From NCBI GenBank assembly GCA_031289935.1, contig JAITON010000098.1, positions 1 through 6,033 on the forward strand: a stretch of 6,033 nucleotides of DNA, read 5' to 3'. The stretch is from Treponema sp. GTDB lineage: Bacteria > Spirochaetota > Spirochaetia > Treponematales > Breznakiellaceae. Position 1 is the first letter of the stretch; every line of letters begins with the position of its first letter. The translations under genes and the position numbers were made by a program. Below, in pieces: positions 1 to 5,729 of the stretch. The notes under the pieces are model-generated. The model saw only the letters and a list, made by a program, of their open reading frames with translations. It did no database searches and was not told the DNA's origin.

Positions 1-1
1 T

Positions 2-211
2 GCCGGTGGTGTGAAGCAGAAATGCACCAGGAGCGAATTGGTTGACATTCACTGGAATGACCGGTATACCTCAAGCCGCCCCATCGTTTTTGCGGATGGT
101 GAAATCCTTTTGGGGGTCATCCCCCTGGAAGACATGGACTTGATGGTGAACCCGGTGGGGCGCTGTTTGGTGGGCGCCCACGGCGACGAGTGGGTGCAAC
201 AGGTGCGGTAA
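2..211 (+). CDS. Clan AA (retropepsin-like) aspartic protease, C-terminal fragment cut by the window edge
   Basis: The frame is open from the first bases of the window and stops with TAA at 209-211, so the 5' end lies outside. A GTG at 11 is in frame, but I do not take it as the start because family members are usually about 120-140 aa and this piece has only about 69. The recognisable part is the C-terminal signature of small bacterial clan AA aspartic proteases: a strand 'VDIHWNDR', then 'EILLGVIPLEDMDLMVNP', where the (I/L)LG-x-IP-(L/M)-EDMD block is typical. The catalytic DTG/DSG motif should lie upstream and cannot be checked here. In such families the protein acts as a small homodimeric peptidase; the role in this organism is unknown. 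It converges on the tRNA gene across a 77-bp gap that shows no clear terminator hairpin. Confidence 0.7.
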   Translation, partial: AGGVKQKCTRSELVDIHWNDRYTSSRPIVFADGEILLGVIPLEDMDLMVNPVGRCLVGAHGDEWVQQVR

Positions 212-288
212 AAGCGGCATCGTCATGCTGCGCCGGGAGTGCGTAGCGCCCTAAGCGTAGGCACGGGAAGTAAGCCAAGGGGGGGACA

Positions 289-361
289 TGACCCTGGGCG
301 GAATCGAACCGTCAACCTACTCCTTAGGAGGGAGCCGCTCTATCCATTGAGCTACAGGGCC
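289..361 (-). tRNA. tRNA-Arg, anticodon CCT (reads AGG)
   Basis: The reverse strand folds into a complete cloverleaf of 73 nt including the discriminator A. The 7-bp acceptor stem (GGCCCTG/CAGGGTC) has one G-U pair. The D stem is GCTC/GAGC. The anticodon stem is GCTCC/GGAGT with loop CTCCTAA, giving anticodon CCT. The variable loop has 5 nt and the T loop is TTCGATT. The T stem has one A-C mismatch (positions 50-64 of the tRNA; window bases 312 and 298). CCA is not encoded: the bases after the discriminator read TGT, so a CCA-adding enzyme is needed. The gene has its own promoter just upstream and lies 33 nt after the stop of the exported protein gene on the same strand. Confidence 0.95.
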
Positions 362-369
362 GTAATTCC

Positions 370-398
370 ATACTAGTCTGCAAGGCCGGGCATGTCAA
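370..398 (-). promoter_or_regulatory. Sigma70-type promoter of tRNA-Arg
   Basis: On the reverse strand TTGACA (398-393) is followed by a 17-bp spacer and TAGTAT (375-370). The -35 box is a perfect consensus match and the -10 matches 4 of 6. The predicted start, about 363, is only some 2 nt before the mature tRNA end at 361, so the 5' leader would be very short. The -35 box contains the TGA stop (397-395) of the upstream gene, so the tRNA can be transcribed independently. Confidence 0.75.
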
Positions 399-1924
399 CG
401 CCGCAGGGCTTGTTCCACCGTATTCAGATCCTGGGTAAGCTGGCGGTTGCCGGGGAAGACGGCCAAGGCCTCCAGGATGAAGCTCCGGGCCGCCCCATAG
501 TCCCGCCGGTTGTAGAGCTCTGCAAATTGATTGTGCAGGGCTATTACCGCGTTCTGCTGGTAGACGCGGATGGCGTTGTCCAGATCGCTGTTGCTACCGT
601 AGCGGGCAATCATCGCTTCCAGGTAGCTGACGGCGCCGGTCTGGCCTTCCCCGGAGGCGATCCAACCGGCGTTTTGCAGGATCAGATAGTTTCGCAGTTC
701 CCGGGCCCGGCTTCCTGGAAGGAGCCCCCCGGCGGCGGCCTGGTCGATCGCTACGAGGAGCCGTTCCGCGTCATCGCTGTTCCGCATGGCCTGGAGCCCT
801 GCCGTCAGTTCCGCCTCGGTTACCAGGGAATTGAGCCGGCCCAGATCCCCCGGATTCAGCCGGGGCGTATAAGAGACCAGAATACCCCGCAGCTCCCCGT
901 AGCGCCCGGCCCGGACGAGGCCGGCCAGGTAATTGTTCAGGGCCGTATAGTAGAATTCCTGCCACCGGGATTCGCCGCCGCTAAGATCCCCATACCGCTG
1001 CCGGGCGGTATCGGCCCAGGCCAGGGCCTCCGCCTCCCTGCCGGCACGGAGCAGGGAGGCCCCGTAGTTAAAGATGCAATCCAGGAGGAGGGTTTCAGGA
1101 TCATCAAAAAGAGGGGAATCGGCCTGGCTGCTGCGGCCCGCCAGGAGAGCCGCCCGGTTAATCGCCAGGGGCACCGCCTCGGCGTAGCGGTTCCGGGCCT
1201 CCAGGGCGATCCGGTTGGAGAGGATCAGGGAGACCAGTTCCAAGGGGCTGATGGCGGCGCGGTCCCGGTAATTCCGGGCGGGGACATAGGCGAATCCCGT
1301 GAGCTTGCCGAAATCATCGTGGAACTCCCTGCGGCTTCCGGGGTCGAAGCCATAGGGATTGGTGGTTTCAATATCGATGAGCTCATCCCCTACGCGGAGG
1401 GTTACAAAGGCGTGGTCCCGGGTTATAACCCCCGCCACGTTCAGGTCCAGGGCCTGGGCAAAAATCGCGTAAAAGACCGCCGAGGAGACGCAGTTGTACT
1501 GGCCGGTGTCGATAAGCTGGTCAAGCCGGGTCTGATTGGCCGAATAGCCTGCCAGGTACTTGTCGTAGATAAATTTGAGGACATATTCGCCCCGCTCCCG
1601 CTCGCCAGCCGGGAGATTCGGCGCGGCCCGGAGCTCGGCCACACCGGCGGCGAGGATCTCCCGGTAGGATCTTCCGGTCCGGGAGACCCCTGCGTCTGAA
1701 GCCCAGAGCGCTGCGTCCGCCAGGTCTTCCCAGGACCGGATACCATCCCGAACCCGCAGGTTCAGTTCCCGGGCGGCGGCGCCGGGCTCCAGGGAGGGAA
1801 AGGCCGCCTGGGCGGAGGCCGCCTGGGCGACCGCCTGAGCGGAGACCGCTTGAGCGGAGACCGCCTGAGCGGCGAGGCCCGGCACAGTGAGCAGCAAGCT
1901 CAAGATCAGAACGGGACGTTTCAT
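395..1924 (-). CDS. Exported protein with transglutaminase/SirB1-like Cys-His-Asp domain and C-terminal TPR-like helices
   Basis: The product is 509 aa and starts at ATG 1924-1922. Residues 1-21 form a signal peptide (MKRP, a hydrophobic core, then LAAQA), followed by Ala-Gln-Ala repeats to about residue 41. Residues about 110-200 form a transglutaminase-like core: Cys145 in 'YNCVSSA', His171 in 'RDHAFV', and Asp184 (or Glu186) in 'LIDIETTNPYGF'. This spacing matches the papain-like Cys-His-Asp triad of transglutaminase-core and SirB1-type proteins. Residues about 225-509 are helical, with TPR-like segments such as 'ETLLLDCIFNYGASLLRAGREAEALAWADTA' shortened here to its pattern of small and large residues, and 'YNRRDYGAARSFILEALAVFPGN' near the end. 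It probably acts in the periplasm or envelope; the substrate is unknown and the activity may be lost. No Shine-Dalgarno is visible, but a TATACT box lies 7 nt before the ATG, which fits a leaderless mRNA. The opposite-strand frame here is a shadow without domains. Confidence 0.85.
   Translation of the reverse strand: MKRPVLILSLLLTVPGLAAQAVSAQAVSAQAVAQAASAQAAFPSLEPGAAARELNLRVRDGIRSWEDLADAALWASDAGVSRTGRSYREILAAGVAELRAAPNLPAGERERGEYVLKFIYDKYLAGYSANQTRLDQLIDTGQYNCVSSAVFYAIFAQALDLNVAGVITRDHAFVTLRVGDELIDIETTNPYGFDPGSRREFHDDFGKLTGFAYVPARNYRDRAAISPLELVSLILSNRIALEARNRYAEAVPLAINRAALLAGRSSQADSPLFDDPETLLLDCIFNYGASLLRAGREAEALAWADTARQRYGDLSGGESRWQEFYYTALNNYLAGLVRAGRYGELRGILVSYTPRLNPGDLGRLNSLVTEAELTAGLQAMRNSDDAERLLVAIDQAAAGGLLPGSRARELRNYLILQNAGWIASGEGQTGAVSYLEAMIARYGSNSDLDNAIRVYQQNAVIALHNQFAELYNRRDYGAARSFILEALAVFPGNRQLTQDLNTVEQALRR
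1803..1874 (-). repeat. 15-bp tandem repeats coding (V/A)SAQA at the signal-peptide end
   Basis: On the + strand the units are 1803-1817, a 12-bp short unit 1818-1829, and three near-identical 15-mers at 1830-1844, 1845-1859 and 1860-1874 (accgcctgagcggag type). Each 15-mer codes five residues of the VSAQA type on the reverse strand. The array stays in frame whatever the copy number, and each unit supplies a possible A-x-A signal peptidase site. Confidence 0.85.
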
Positions 1925-1931
1925 GAACGCT

Positions 1932-1961
1932 AGTATACCGGATTCGGAGCTTCCACGGGAA
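1932..1961 (-). promoter_or_regulatory. Candidate promoter of the exported-protein gene
   Basis: On the reverse strand TATACT (1937-1932) matches the -10 consensus at 5 of 6 positions. A weak -35-like TTCCCG (1961-1956) lies 18 bp upstream, inside one arm of the inverted repeat. The predicted start falls at or within 1 nt of the ATG at 1924, and no ribosome binding site is seen, so the message would be leaderless. Confidence 0.45.
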
Positions 1962-1995
1962 GCGCTGGTTCACCTCAAGTTAATCAGCGCTTCCC
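1957..1995. promoter_or_regulatory. Perfect 10-bp inverted repeat in the divergent promoter region
   Basis: GGGAAGCGCT (1957-1966) and AGCGCTTCCC (1986-1995) are exact reverse complements separated by 19 nt. Pairing can extend 4 bp inward (GGTT with AATC, one G-T pair). The site is centred between the two divergent genes and overlaps both candidate -35 regions, as an operator or shared activator site would. No known operator consensus is recognised. Confidence 0.55.
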
Positions 1996-2020
1996 CGGGG
2001 GTCTCGAGATATGCTAAGAT
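1991..2020 (+). promoter_or_regulatory. Candidate promoter of the trxB operon
   Basis: TAAGAT (2015-2020) is preceded by TGC, making an extended -10 (TGnTAAGAT). A weak -35-like TTCCCC (1991-1996) lies 18 bp upstream within the right arm of the inverted repeat. The predicted start near 2027 leaves a leader of about 15 nt that holds only the ribosome binding site. An overlapping TATGCT (2010-2015) is an alternative -10. Confidence 0.45.
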
Positions 2021-2030
2021 AAGTCCACTA

Positions 2031-2037
2031 GGGAGGA
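2031..2037 (+). promoter_or_regulatory. Ribosome binding site of trxB
   Basis: GGGAGGA ends 4 nt before ATG 2042 and fixes that start. It is the clearest Shine-Dalgarno in the window. Confidence 0.8.
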
Positions 2038-2041
2038 TAGA

Positions 2042-3031
2042 ATGGTCCAGGGGCTCAAGGCGGATGTGTTGATTATCGGCGGGGGGCCGGCGGGACTAAC
2101 CGCTGCCCAGTATGCCGCCCGGGCGAATCTGGACGCCCTGGTAATTGAGGAGCTTGCGCCGGGGGGAACGGCGCTCTTGATCGACCGGCTGGAAAATTAC
2201 CCCGGCTTTGCGGGGGAACATTCAGGCGAAGAGCTTGCTACAGCCCTGCGCAGCCAGGCCGAAGCCTTTGGCGCCCGGTTTGTGAGCGGGACCGTGACGG
2301 CCCTCCGTCAGGAGCCCCTCCGCCAGGAGGGAGGGGCCTTTAAGGCGGTCCTGGAAGGCTCCCCTGAGGGGGAGGCCGCAGCCCGGGCGGTCATTATCGC
2401 GTCGGGGTCCCGGCCCCGGCGGCTGGGCATTCCCGGGGAGGCCGAGTTTTTGGGCCGGGGGGTCTCTTACTGCGCCTCCTGCGACGGTCCCTTCTTCAGG
2501 GGCCGGAAGATTTTCGTGGTAGGCGGCGGCGATGCGGCCTGCGACGAGGCCGAGTACCTCTCCCGGCTCTCTCCCCAGGTAACGCTGATCCACCGGCGGG
2601 AAAAGTTCCGGGCCCAGAAGGCCCTGGCCGAACGGGTACTCCATAATCCCCATATTGAGGTCCGCTTTAACATCCGGATGCTGGAAATCCACGGCGGCGC
2701 CCAGGTGTCGTCGGTGCTGCTGGAGCATATTGACGCCGGAGCGCCTTCCGGAGCGCCTTACGAGGCGGAAGCGGCGGGGGTCTTCGTCTTTACCGGCTCG
2801 GAACCCCGGACCGCTTTCCTGAACACCGGTGGAGGCTGCACGGTCGAGACCAATGAAGGGGGCTACATTCTTACGGACCAGGCCATGGCGGCCAGTACGC
2901 CGGGACTCTTTGCCGCAGGCGACGTCCGGGCCTGTCCCTTCCGTCAGATCGTGACCGCTGCCGCCGATGGAGCTGTGGCGGCCCATTCCGCAGCCCGTTA
3001 CCTCGACAGCCTGCGGGGCGAGGCCTACTAA
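2042..3031 (+). CDS. trxB: Thioredoxin reductase (NADPH, FAD-dependent)
   Basis: The 329-aa protein is close to the usual family length of about 310-320. It would transfer electrons from NADPH through FAD and a redox disulfide to thioredoxin in the cytoplasm. The FAD-binding fold starts with 'VLIIGGGPAG' (residues 9-18), followed by 'LENYPGF' at 50-56. The active-site disulfide is CASC (Cys144, Cys147) before 'DGPFF'; CATC is commoner. The NADPH domain has 'VVGGGDAA' (159-166) and 'HRREKFR' (184-190), whose arginines indicate NADPH preference. The FAD ribityl motif is 'GLFAAGDV' (288-295). There are two small in-frame duplications in loops: LRQEP repeated at 88-97 and GAPS/GAP at about 233-239. 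It is the first gene of a three-gene + strand unit. No thioredoxin gene is present in the window. Confidence 0.95.
   Translation: MVQGLKADVLIIGGGPAGLTAAQYAARANLDALVIEELAPGGTALLIDRLENYPGFAGEHSGEELATALRSQAEAFGARFVSGTVTALRQEPLRQEGGAFKAVLEGSPEGEAAARAVIIASGSRPRRLGIPGEAEFLGRGVSYCASCDGPFFRGRKIFVVGGGDAACDEAEYLSRLSPQVTLIHRREKFRAQKALAERVLHNPHIEVRFNIRMLEIHGGAQVSSVLLEHIDAGAPSGAPYEAEAAGVFVFTGSEPRTAFLNTGGGCTVETNEGGYILTDQAMAASTPGLFAAGDVRACPFRQIVTAAADGAVAAHSAARYLDSLRGEAY
2301..2330 (+). repeat. 15-bp tandem duplication inside trxB
   Basis: The units ccctccgtcaggagc (2301-2315) and ccctccgccaggagg (2316-2330) match at 13 of 15 bases. They code LRQEP then LRQEG, in a loop that is short in typical TrxB proteins. 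Confidence 0.8.
2736..2759 (+). repeat. Perfect 12-bp tandem duplication inside trxB
   Basis: ccggagcgcctt occurs twice back to back (2736-2747 and 2748-2759), in frame, giving the GAPSGAP loop near residues 233-239. Confidence 0.85.
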
Positions 3032-3035
3032 GACG

Positions 3036-4751
3036 ATGCTCCCCATGCCGGCGGCCCGTTTCCAATTTTTCCCCATGCTCCGGGTCCTCATCATCCTGGC
3101 TCTGATCTTCCCGGCATGGCTCTCCGCTCCGGCGGGCGCCCAGGCGGCCTCCGCCCAGGCAGGCGCCCAGGCAGTAGCCCCGTCCTTTGCCGGTGCGGGG
3201 GATCCCGATACCCTAGCCCGGGCGATCCTCGATGACATGAGCGACGAAGAGGCCCTGGCCCAGACCTTCATGCTCGGTTGGGTGGGGGCGGAACCTTCGC
3301 CACTTATCATGGACTGGATACGGCAGCGAAACATCGGCGGGGTCAAGATCTTCGGCTGGAATACCGCCGATACCCGGTCCCTGGCCCAGACCGTAGGGGC
3401 TCTCCAGACGGCCGCCCTGGAGGGTCCCCACGGTATTCCCCTCTTCGTGGCTACCGACCAGGAGGGAGGCCTGGTGCGGCACATTAAGGGGGCCACCAGC
3501 GAAACGCCGGGGAATATGGCCATCGGCGCCTCGGGCTACCCCCGGGACGCCTATCTTTCGGGCTATTACATAGGAAGGGAACTGGCGGTCCTGGGGGTTA
3601 ATATGAACTTTGCCCCGGCAGTGGACCTCTTTACTAACCGGGACTCCACCGTGATCGGCCCCCGGGCCTTTGGGAGCAGCCCCGTGGAGGCGGGCATCCT
3701 GGGGGCGGCCTTTGCCAGAGGCCAGGCTGCGGCGGGGATCATCGCCACGGCCAAACACTATCCCGGCCACGGGGACACGGACCTGGACTCCCATGGAATT
3801 CTGCCCCGGATCAGCGCCAGCTTCGAGGAGCTCTGGAACCGGGAGCTCGTCCCCTACCGTCTTCTCGCCCGTGAAGGGGTCCCGGCGGTGATGAGCGGCC
3901 ACCTGGCCTTCCCCAATACTCTGGCGGCCTCTGACCCGGCCTCCCTCTCTTCCTGGTTTCTCCATGACCTGCTTCGGGAACAGATCGGCTTTCGGGGCCT
4001 TATCATCACCGACGACCTGATGATGAACGGCGCTACTATGTCCGCCGGGAGCGTGTCCCGGGCCGCCAAACAGGCCCTCATGGCGGGGAACGACATCATC
4101 ATGTTCTCCAAGACTCCGGGCCTCCTCGACCCGGTCTGGACAAGCCTTACGGCGGCCATGCAGGAGGAGCCCGGGTTCCGGGAGCGGGTCCGGGACGCAG
4201 CGCTCCGGGCGCTTAAGACCAAACTTACCTGGCTCCGGGGCGATAAGGCCGTGCCCTATATTCCCGACCTGGCAAAGGTCGCGGCAGGTCTCCCGGATCC
4301 GGAAGGCGGGGCCTTCTTCCTGGACTTGGCCGCCCGGAGCGTAAGCCTGATTGCAGGGGAGGGCGTCTTCCCCCTGGACCCGGAAACCGCAGGCCGGGTG
4401 CTCCTGGCGGGGCAGTACGAGGATTTCTTCACGATAGGGAGGCGGGCCTACCCCCAGGGGGTCCCCTACTGGTACTCCATCGCCCGGGGCGAGGCCGATT
4501 TCAGATACTTTGCCCGGCAATCGGACACCATTATCTTCTGCGCCGCCCAGCCTGAGGACCTGGAGCCCCTCGGCTACATCAGAGACATGGGGAAGCGGGT
4601 CATCGTCTTTTCCGTGCTGAGCCCCCTGGAAGCCGGGGACATCCCCTGGGTTGACGGGGCCCTTGCGGTCTATAGCTATTCCCGGGAGTCCTTTATCGCC
4701 GGTTTCTCCGCCATACTGGGCCGGATTCCTTTCCAGGGGAAGCTGCCCTGA
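3036..4751 (+). CDS. Secreted glycoside hydrolase family 3, beta-N-acetylhexosaminidase-like
   Basis: From ATG 3036 the protein is 571 aa. This start, 4 nt after the trxB stop, suits translational coupling; ATGs at 3045 and 3075 are alternatives, and none has a strong Shine-Dalgarno. Residues 15-37 form a signal peptide ending at AGAQA, with no lipobox cysteine, so the enzyme is probably periplasmic or secreted. The GH3 barrel (about 57-400) carries 'TDQEGG' (Asp141), 'VIGPRAFG' (Arg210), 'KHYPGHGDTDLDSH' (240-253) and 'IITDDLMM' (323-330). By NagZ/YbbD precedent, Asp326 would be the nucleophile, Asp251-His253 the acid/base dyad, and Lys240-His241 sugar ligands. Usual DQEGGRV reads DQEGGLV here. 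About 170 residues follow the barrel, a C-terminal domain absent from minimal NagZ. Likely substrates are GlcNAc-containing glycans: peptidoglycan fragments or chitin-type oligomers. Confidence 0.9.
   Translation: MLPMPAARFQFFPMLRVLIILALIFPAWLSAPAGAQAASAQAGAQAVAPSFAGAGDPDTLARAILDDMSDEEALAQTFMLGWVGAEPSPLIMDWIRQRNIGGVKIFGWNTADTRSLAQTVGALQTAALEGPHGIPLFVATDQEGGLVRHIKGATSETPGNMAIGASGYPRDAYLSGYYIGRELAVLGVNMNFAPAVDLFTNRDSTVIGPRAFGSSPVEAGILGAAFARGQAAAGIIATAKHYPGHGDTDLDSHGILPRISASFEELWNRELVPYRLLAREGVPAVMSGHLAFPNTLAASDPASLSSWFLHDLLREQIGFRGLIITDDLMMNGATMSAGSVSRAAKQALMAGNDIIMFSKTPGLLDPVWTSLTAAMQEEPGFRERVRDAALRALKTKLTWLRGDKAVPYIPDLAKVAAGLPDPEGGAFFLDLAARSVSLIAGEGVFPLDPETAGRVLLAGQYEDFFTIGRRAYPQGVPYWYSIARGEADFRYFARQSDTIIFCAAQPEDLEPLGYIRDMGKRVIVFSVLSPLEAGDIPWVDGALAVYSYSRESFIAGFSAILGRIPFQGKLP
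3135..3176 (+). repeat. Short tandem repeats coding GAQA/SAQA after the GH3 signal peptide
   Basis: The units are 15 bp (3135-3149), 12 bp (3150-3161) and 15 bp (3162-3176) around the core (g/t)cgcccaggc. They encode residues 34-47, GAQAA-SAQA-GAQAV. The pattern parallels that at 1803-1874 in the divergent gene. Confidence 0.75.
4735..4751 (+). promoter_or_regulatory. Possible ribosome binding site and CUG start overlapping the GH3 stop
   Basis: AGGGGA (4735-4740) lies 7 nt before CTG 4748, which overlaps the GH3 stop as CTGA (4748-4751). This is the layout of a coupled ATGA junction. The CTG is in frame with the GNAT gene and would add nine residues (M)KPQLCWRR. Confidence 0.4.
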
Positions 4752-4774
4752 AACCGCAACTGTGCTGGCGGCGG

Positions 4775-5626
4775 ATGCGCAGCGCCGACGAGGAGCGCTG
4801 CGAGCAGTTTCTCCGGGACCGGGAGCTCTCCTGCGTCAATGCCTGTTACCGCTTTCTGCACCGGGATTCCTCCCGCGACCTGGTCTGGCTGCTCCGGGAA
4901 CGGCCAGGCCGGGCCGCGAATAGCAATGCCTCTACCCCGGCCCTGCTGATCCACAGCCACGGAATACTCTTTCCGGTTATGGGCGGAGACCGCCGGGACA
5001 TTCCCGCGCCGGGCTTCCTGGACCGGTTTATCCGGCGGGTCCATATCCACGCGGTCCAGGGGCTCCGGGAAGACGCCCGCTTCATGGAGGCCCTCCTGCG
5101 GCTCCGGGGCGCGGAACCGGCGGATATCATCGACTACGACCTGATGAAGCTGGGCCAGGGAGGGTTCCCGGCGCCGGAAAGCCTCCGGGCAGGACCCGTG
5201 GGCCTGGAGCTCAGAAAGGCCCTGGTGAAAGATGCGGAGGCCCTTTTCCCCCTGCAAGCCGCCTATGAGCGGGAGGAGGTTCTGCCCCGGGGCGCCGGGT
5301 TCAGCCCCGAGGTCTGCCGCCTCAACCTGGCCCGGCTCCTGGCAAACCAGACCGTGCTGGCCGCCTGGCTTGACGGCCGGCTCGTGGGAAAGATCAACAC
5401 CAACGCCAGGGCCTTTAGCTGTACCCAGATCGGCGGGGTCTACGTCCTCCCCGAGTACCGCCGCCAGGGCATCGCCGCCCGTATGACCGCCGCCCTGGCC
5501 GCCGAACTCGCCGCCGCCGGCCGCACCGTAACCCTCTTTGTGAAGAAGCGGAACCAGGCCGCCCGGCGCGTCTACCTCCGCACGGGCTTTGTAGCCGTGG
5601 GAGACTACCGGATCAGCTACTATTAG
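4775..5626 (+). CDS. GNAT-family N-acetyltransferase
   Basis: From ATG 4775 the product is 283 aa. The acetyl-CoA-binding GNAT fold occupies about 145-283. Motif A is 'IGGVYVLPEYRRQGIAARM' (219-237), with the pyrophosphate loop RRQGIA at 229-234. Motif B is 'KKRNQAARRVYLRTGF' (257-272), ending with 'VGDYRISYY'. Residues 1-135 form a separate N-terminal domain that I do not recognise with certainty; two-domain GNAT proteins of similar size exist (FR47/DUF4081-like). The substrate cannot be deduced. It is the last gene of the trxB unit. ATG 4775 has only the G-rich ggcggcgg directly before it and no spaced Shine-Dalgarno; no in-frame ATG, GTG or TTG occurs back to the TAG at 4673. The CTG at 4748 is therefore a serious alternative start. 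Confidence 0.88.
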   Translation: MRSADEERCEQFLRDRELSCVNACYRFLHRDSSRDLVWLLRERPGRAANSNASTPALLIHSHGILFPVMGGDRRDIPAPGFLDRFIRRVHIHAVQGLREDARFMEALLRLRGAEPADIIDYDLMKLGQGGFPAPESLRAGPVGLELRKALVKDAEALFPLQAAYEREEVLPRGAGFSPEVCRLNLARLLANQTVLAAWLDGRLVGKINTNARAFSCTQIGGVYVLPEYRRQGIAARMTAALAAELAAAGRTVTLFVKKRNQAARRVYLRTGFVAVGDYRISYY

Positions 5627-5647
5627 GCGATTAGACCATGATGCGCG

Positions 5648-5688
5648 CCATCCGGCATAGGCCGGATGGAGAATTTCCCTGTTTTTTT
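5648..5688 (+). terminator. Hairpin and T-run after the trxB operon, possible terminator
   Basis: CCATCCGGC (5648-5656) and GCCGGATGG (5661-5669) form a perfect 9-bp stem with loop ATAG, starting 21 nt after the GNAT stop. A run of seven Ts (5682-5688) follows, but 12 nt beyond the stem rather than directly, so it is not a canonical intrinsic terminator. The stem arms also resemble the palindromes at 5938-5957. Confidence 0.4.
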
Positions 5689-5718
5689 CGGGATTTTCAC
5701 GTTTTTCCCCTGTTTTTT
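5677..5718 (+). repeat. Direct repeat CCCTGTTTTTT in a pyrimidine-rich stretch
   Basis: The 11-mer occurs at 5677-5687 and 5708-5718 with a 31-bp period, and TTTTT at 5702-5706 lies between. The T-rich block separates the operon end from the next promoter; it might help termination or act as an upstream element of that promoter. Confidence 0.6.
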
Positions 5719-5729
5719 CCGCAAAGCGC

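Noticed and set aside
241..260. Hairpin terminator of the tRNA or protease gene
   Set aside because: The paired GCGTAG copies (241-246, 255-260) are direct rather than inverted repeats, and no T-run follows on either strand.
392..1699. Long + strand ORF (435 codons) opposite the exported-protein gene
   Set aside because: Low-complexity Gly/Pro/Val-rich product without domains; the reverse strand has a signal peptide, a catalytic triad and helical repeats. It is a high-GC antisense shadow.
2311..2338. G/C-rich hairpin in trxB as an internal terminator
   Set aside because: The inverted matches arise from the 15-bp in-frame duplication in coding sequence, and only three Ts follow.
2967..3035. 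Upstream ATG at 2967 as the GH3 start
   Set aside because: It would overlap trxB by 65 bp and put 23 non-hydrophobic residues before the signal peptide; ATG 3036 gives a normal export signal.
2222..3523. Reverse-strand ORF of 433 codons across trxB and GH3
   Set aside because: Antisense to two clearly recognised enzymes; no motif in its own translation.
3213..4520. Reverse-strand ORF of 435 codons within GH3
   Set aside because: Antisense to the catalytic barrel; Gly/Pro-rich product with no domain.
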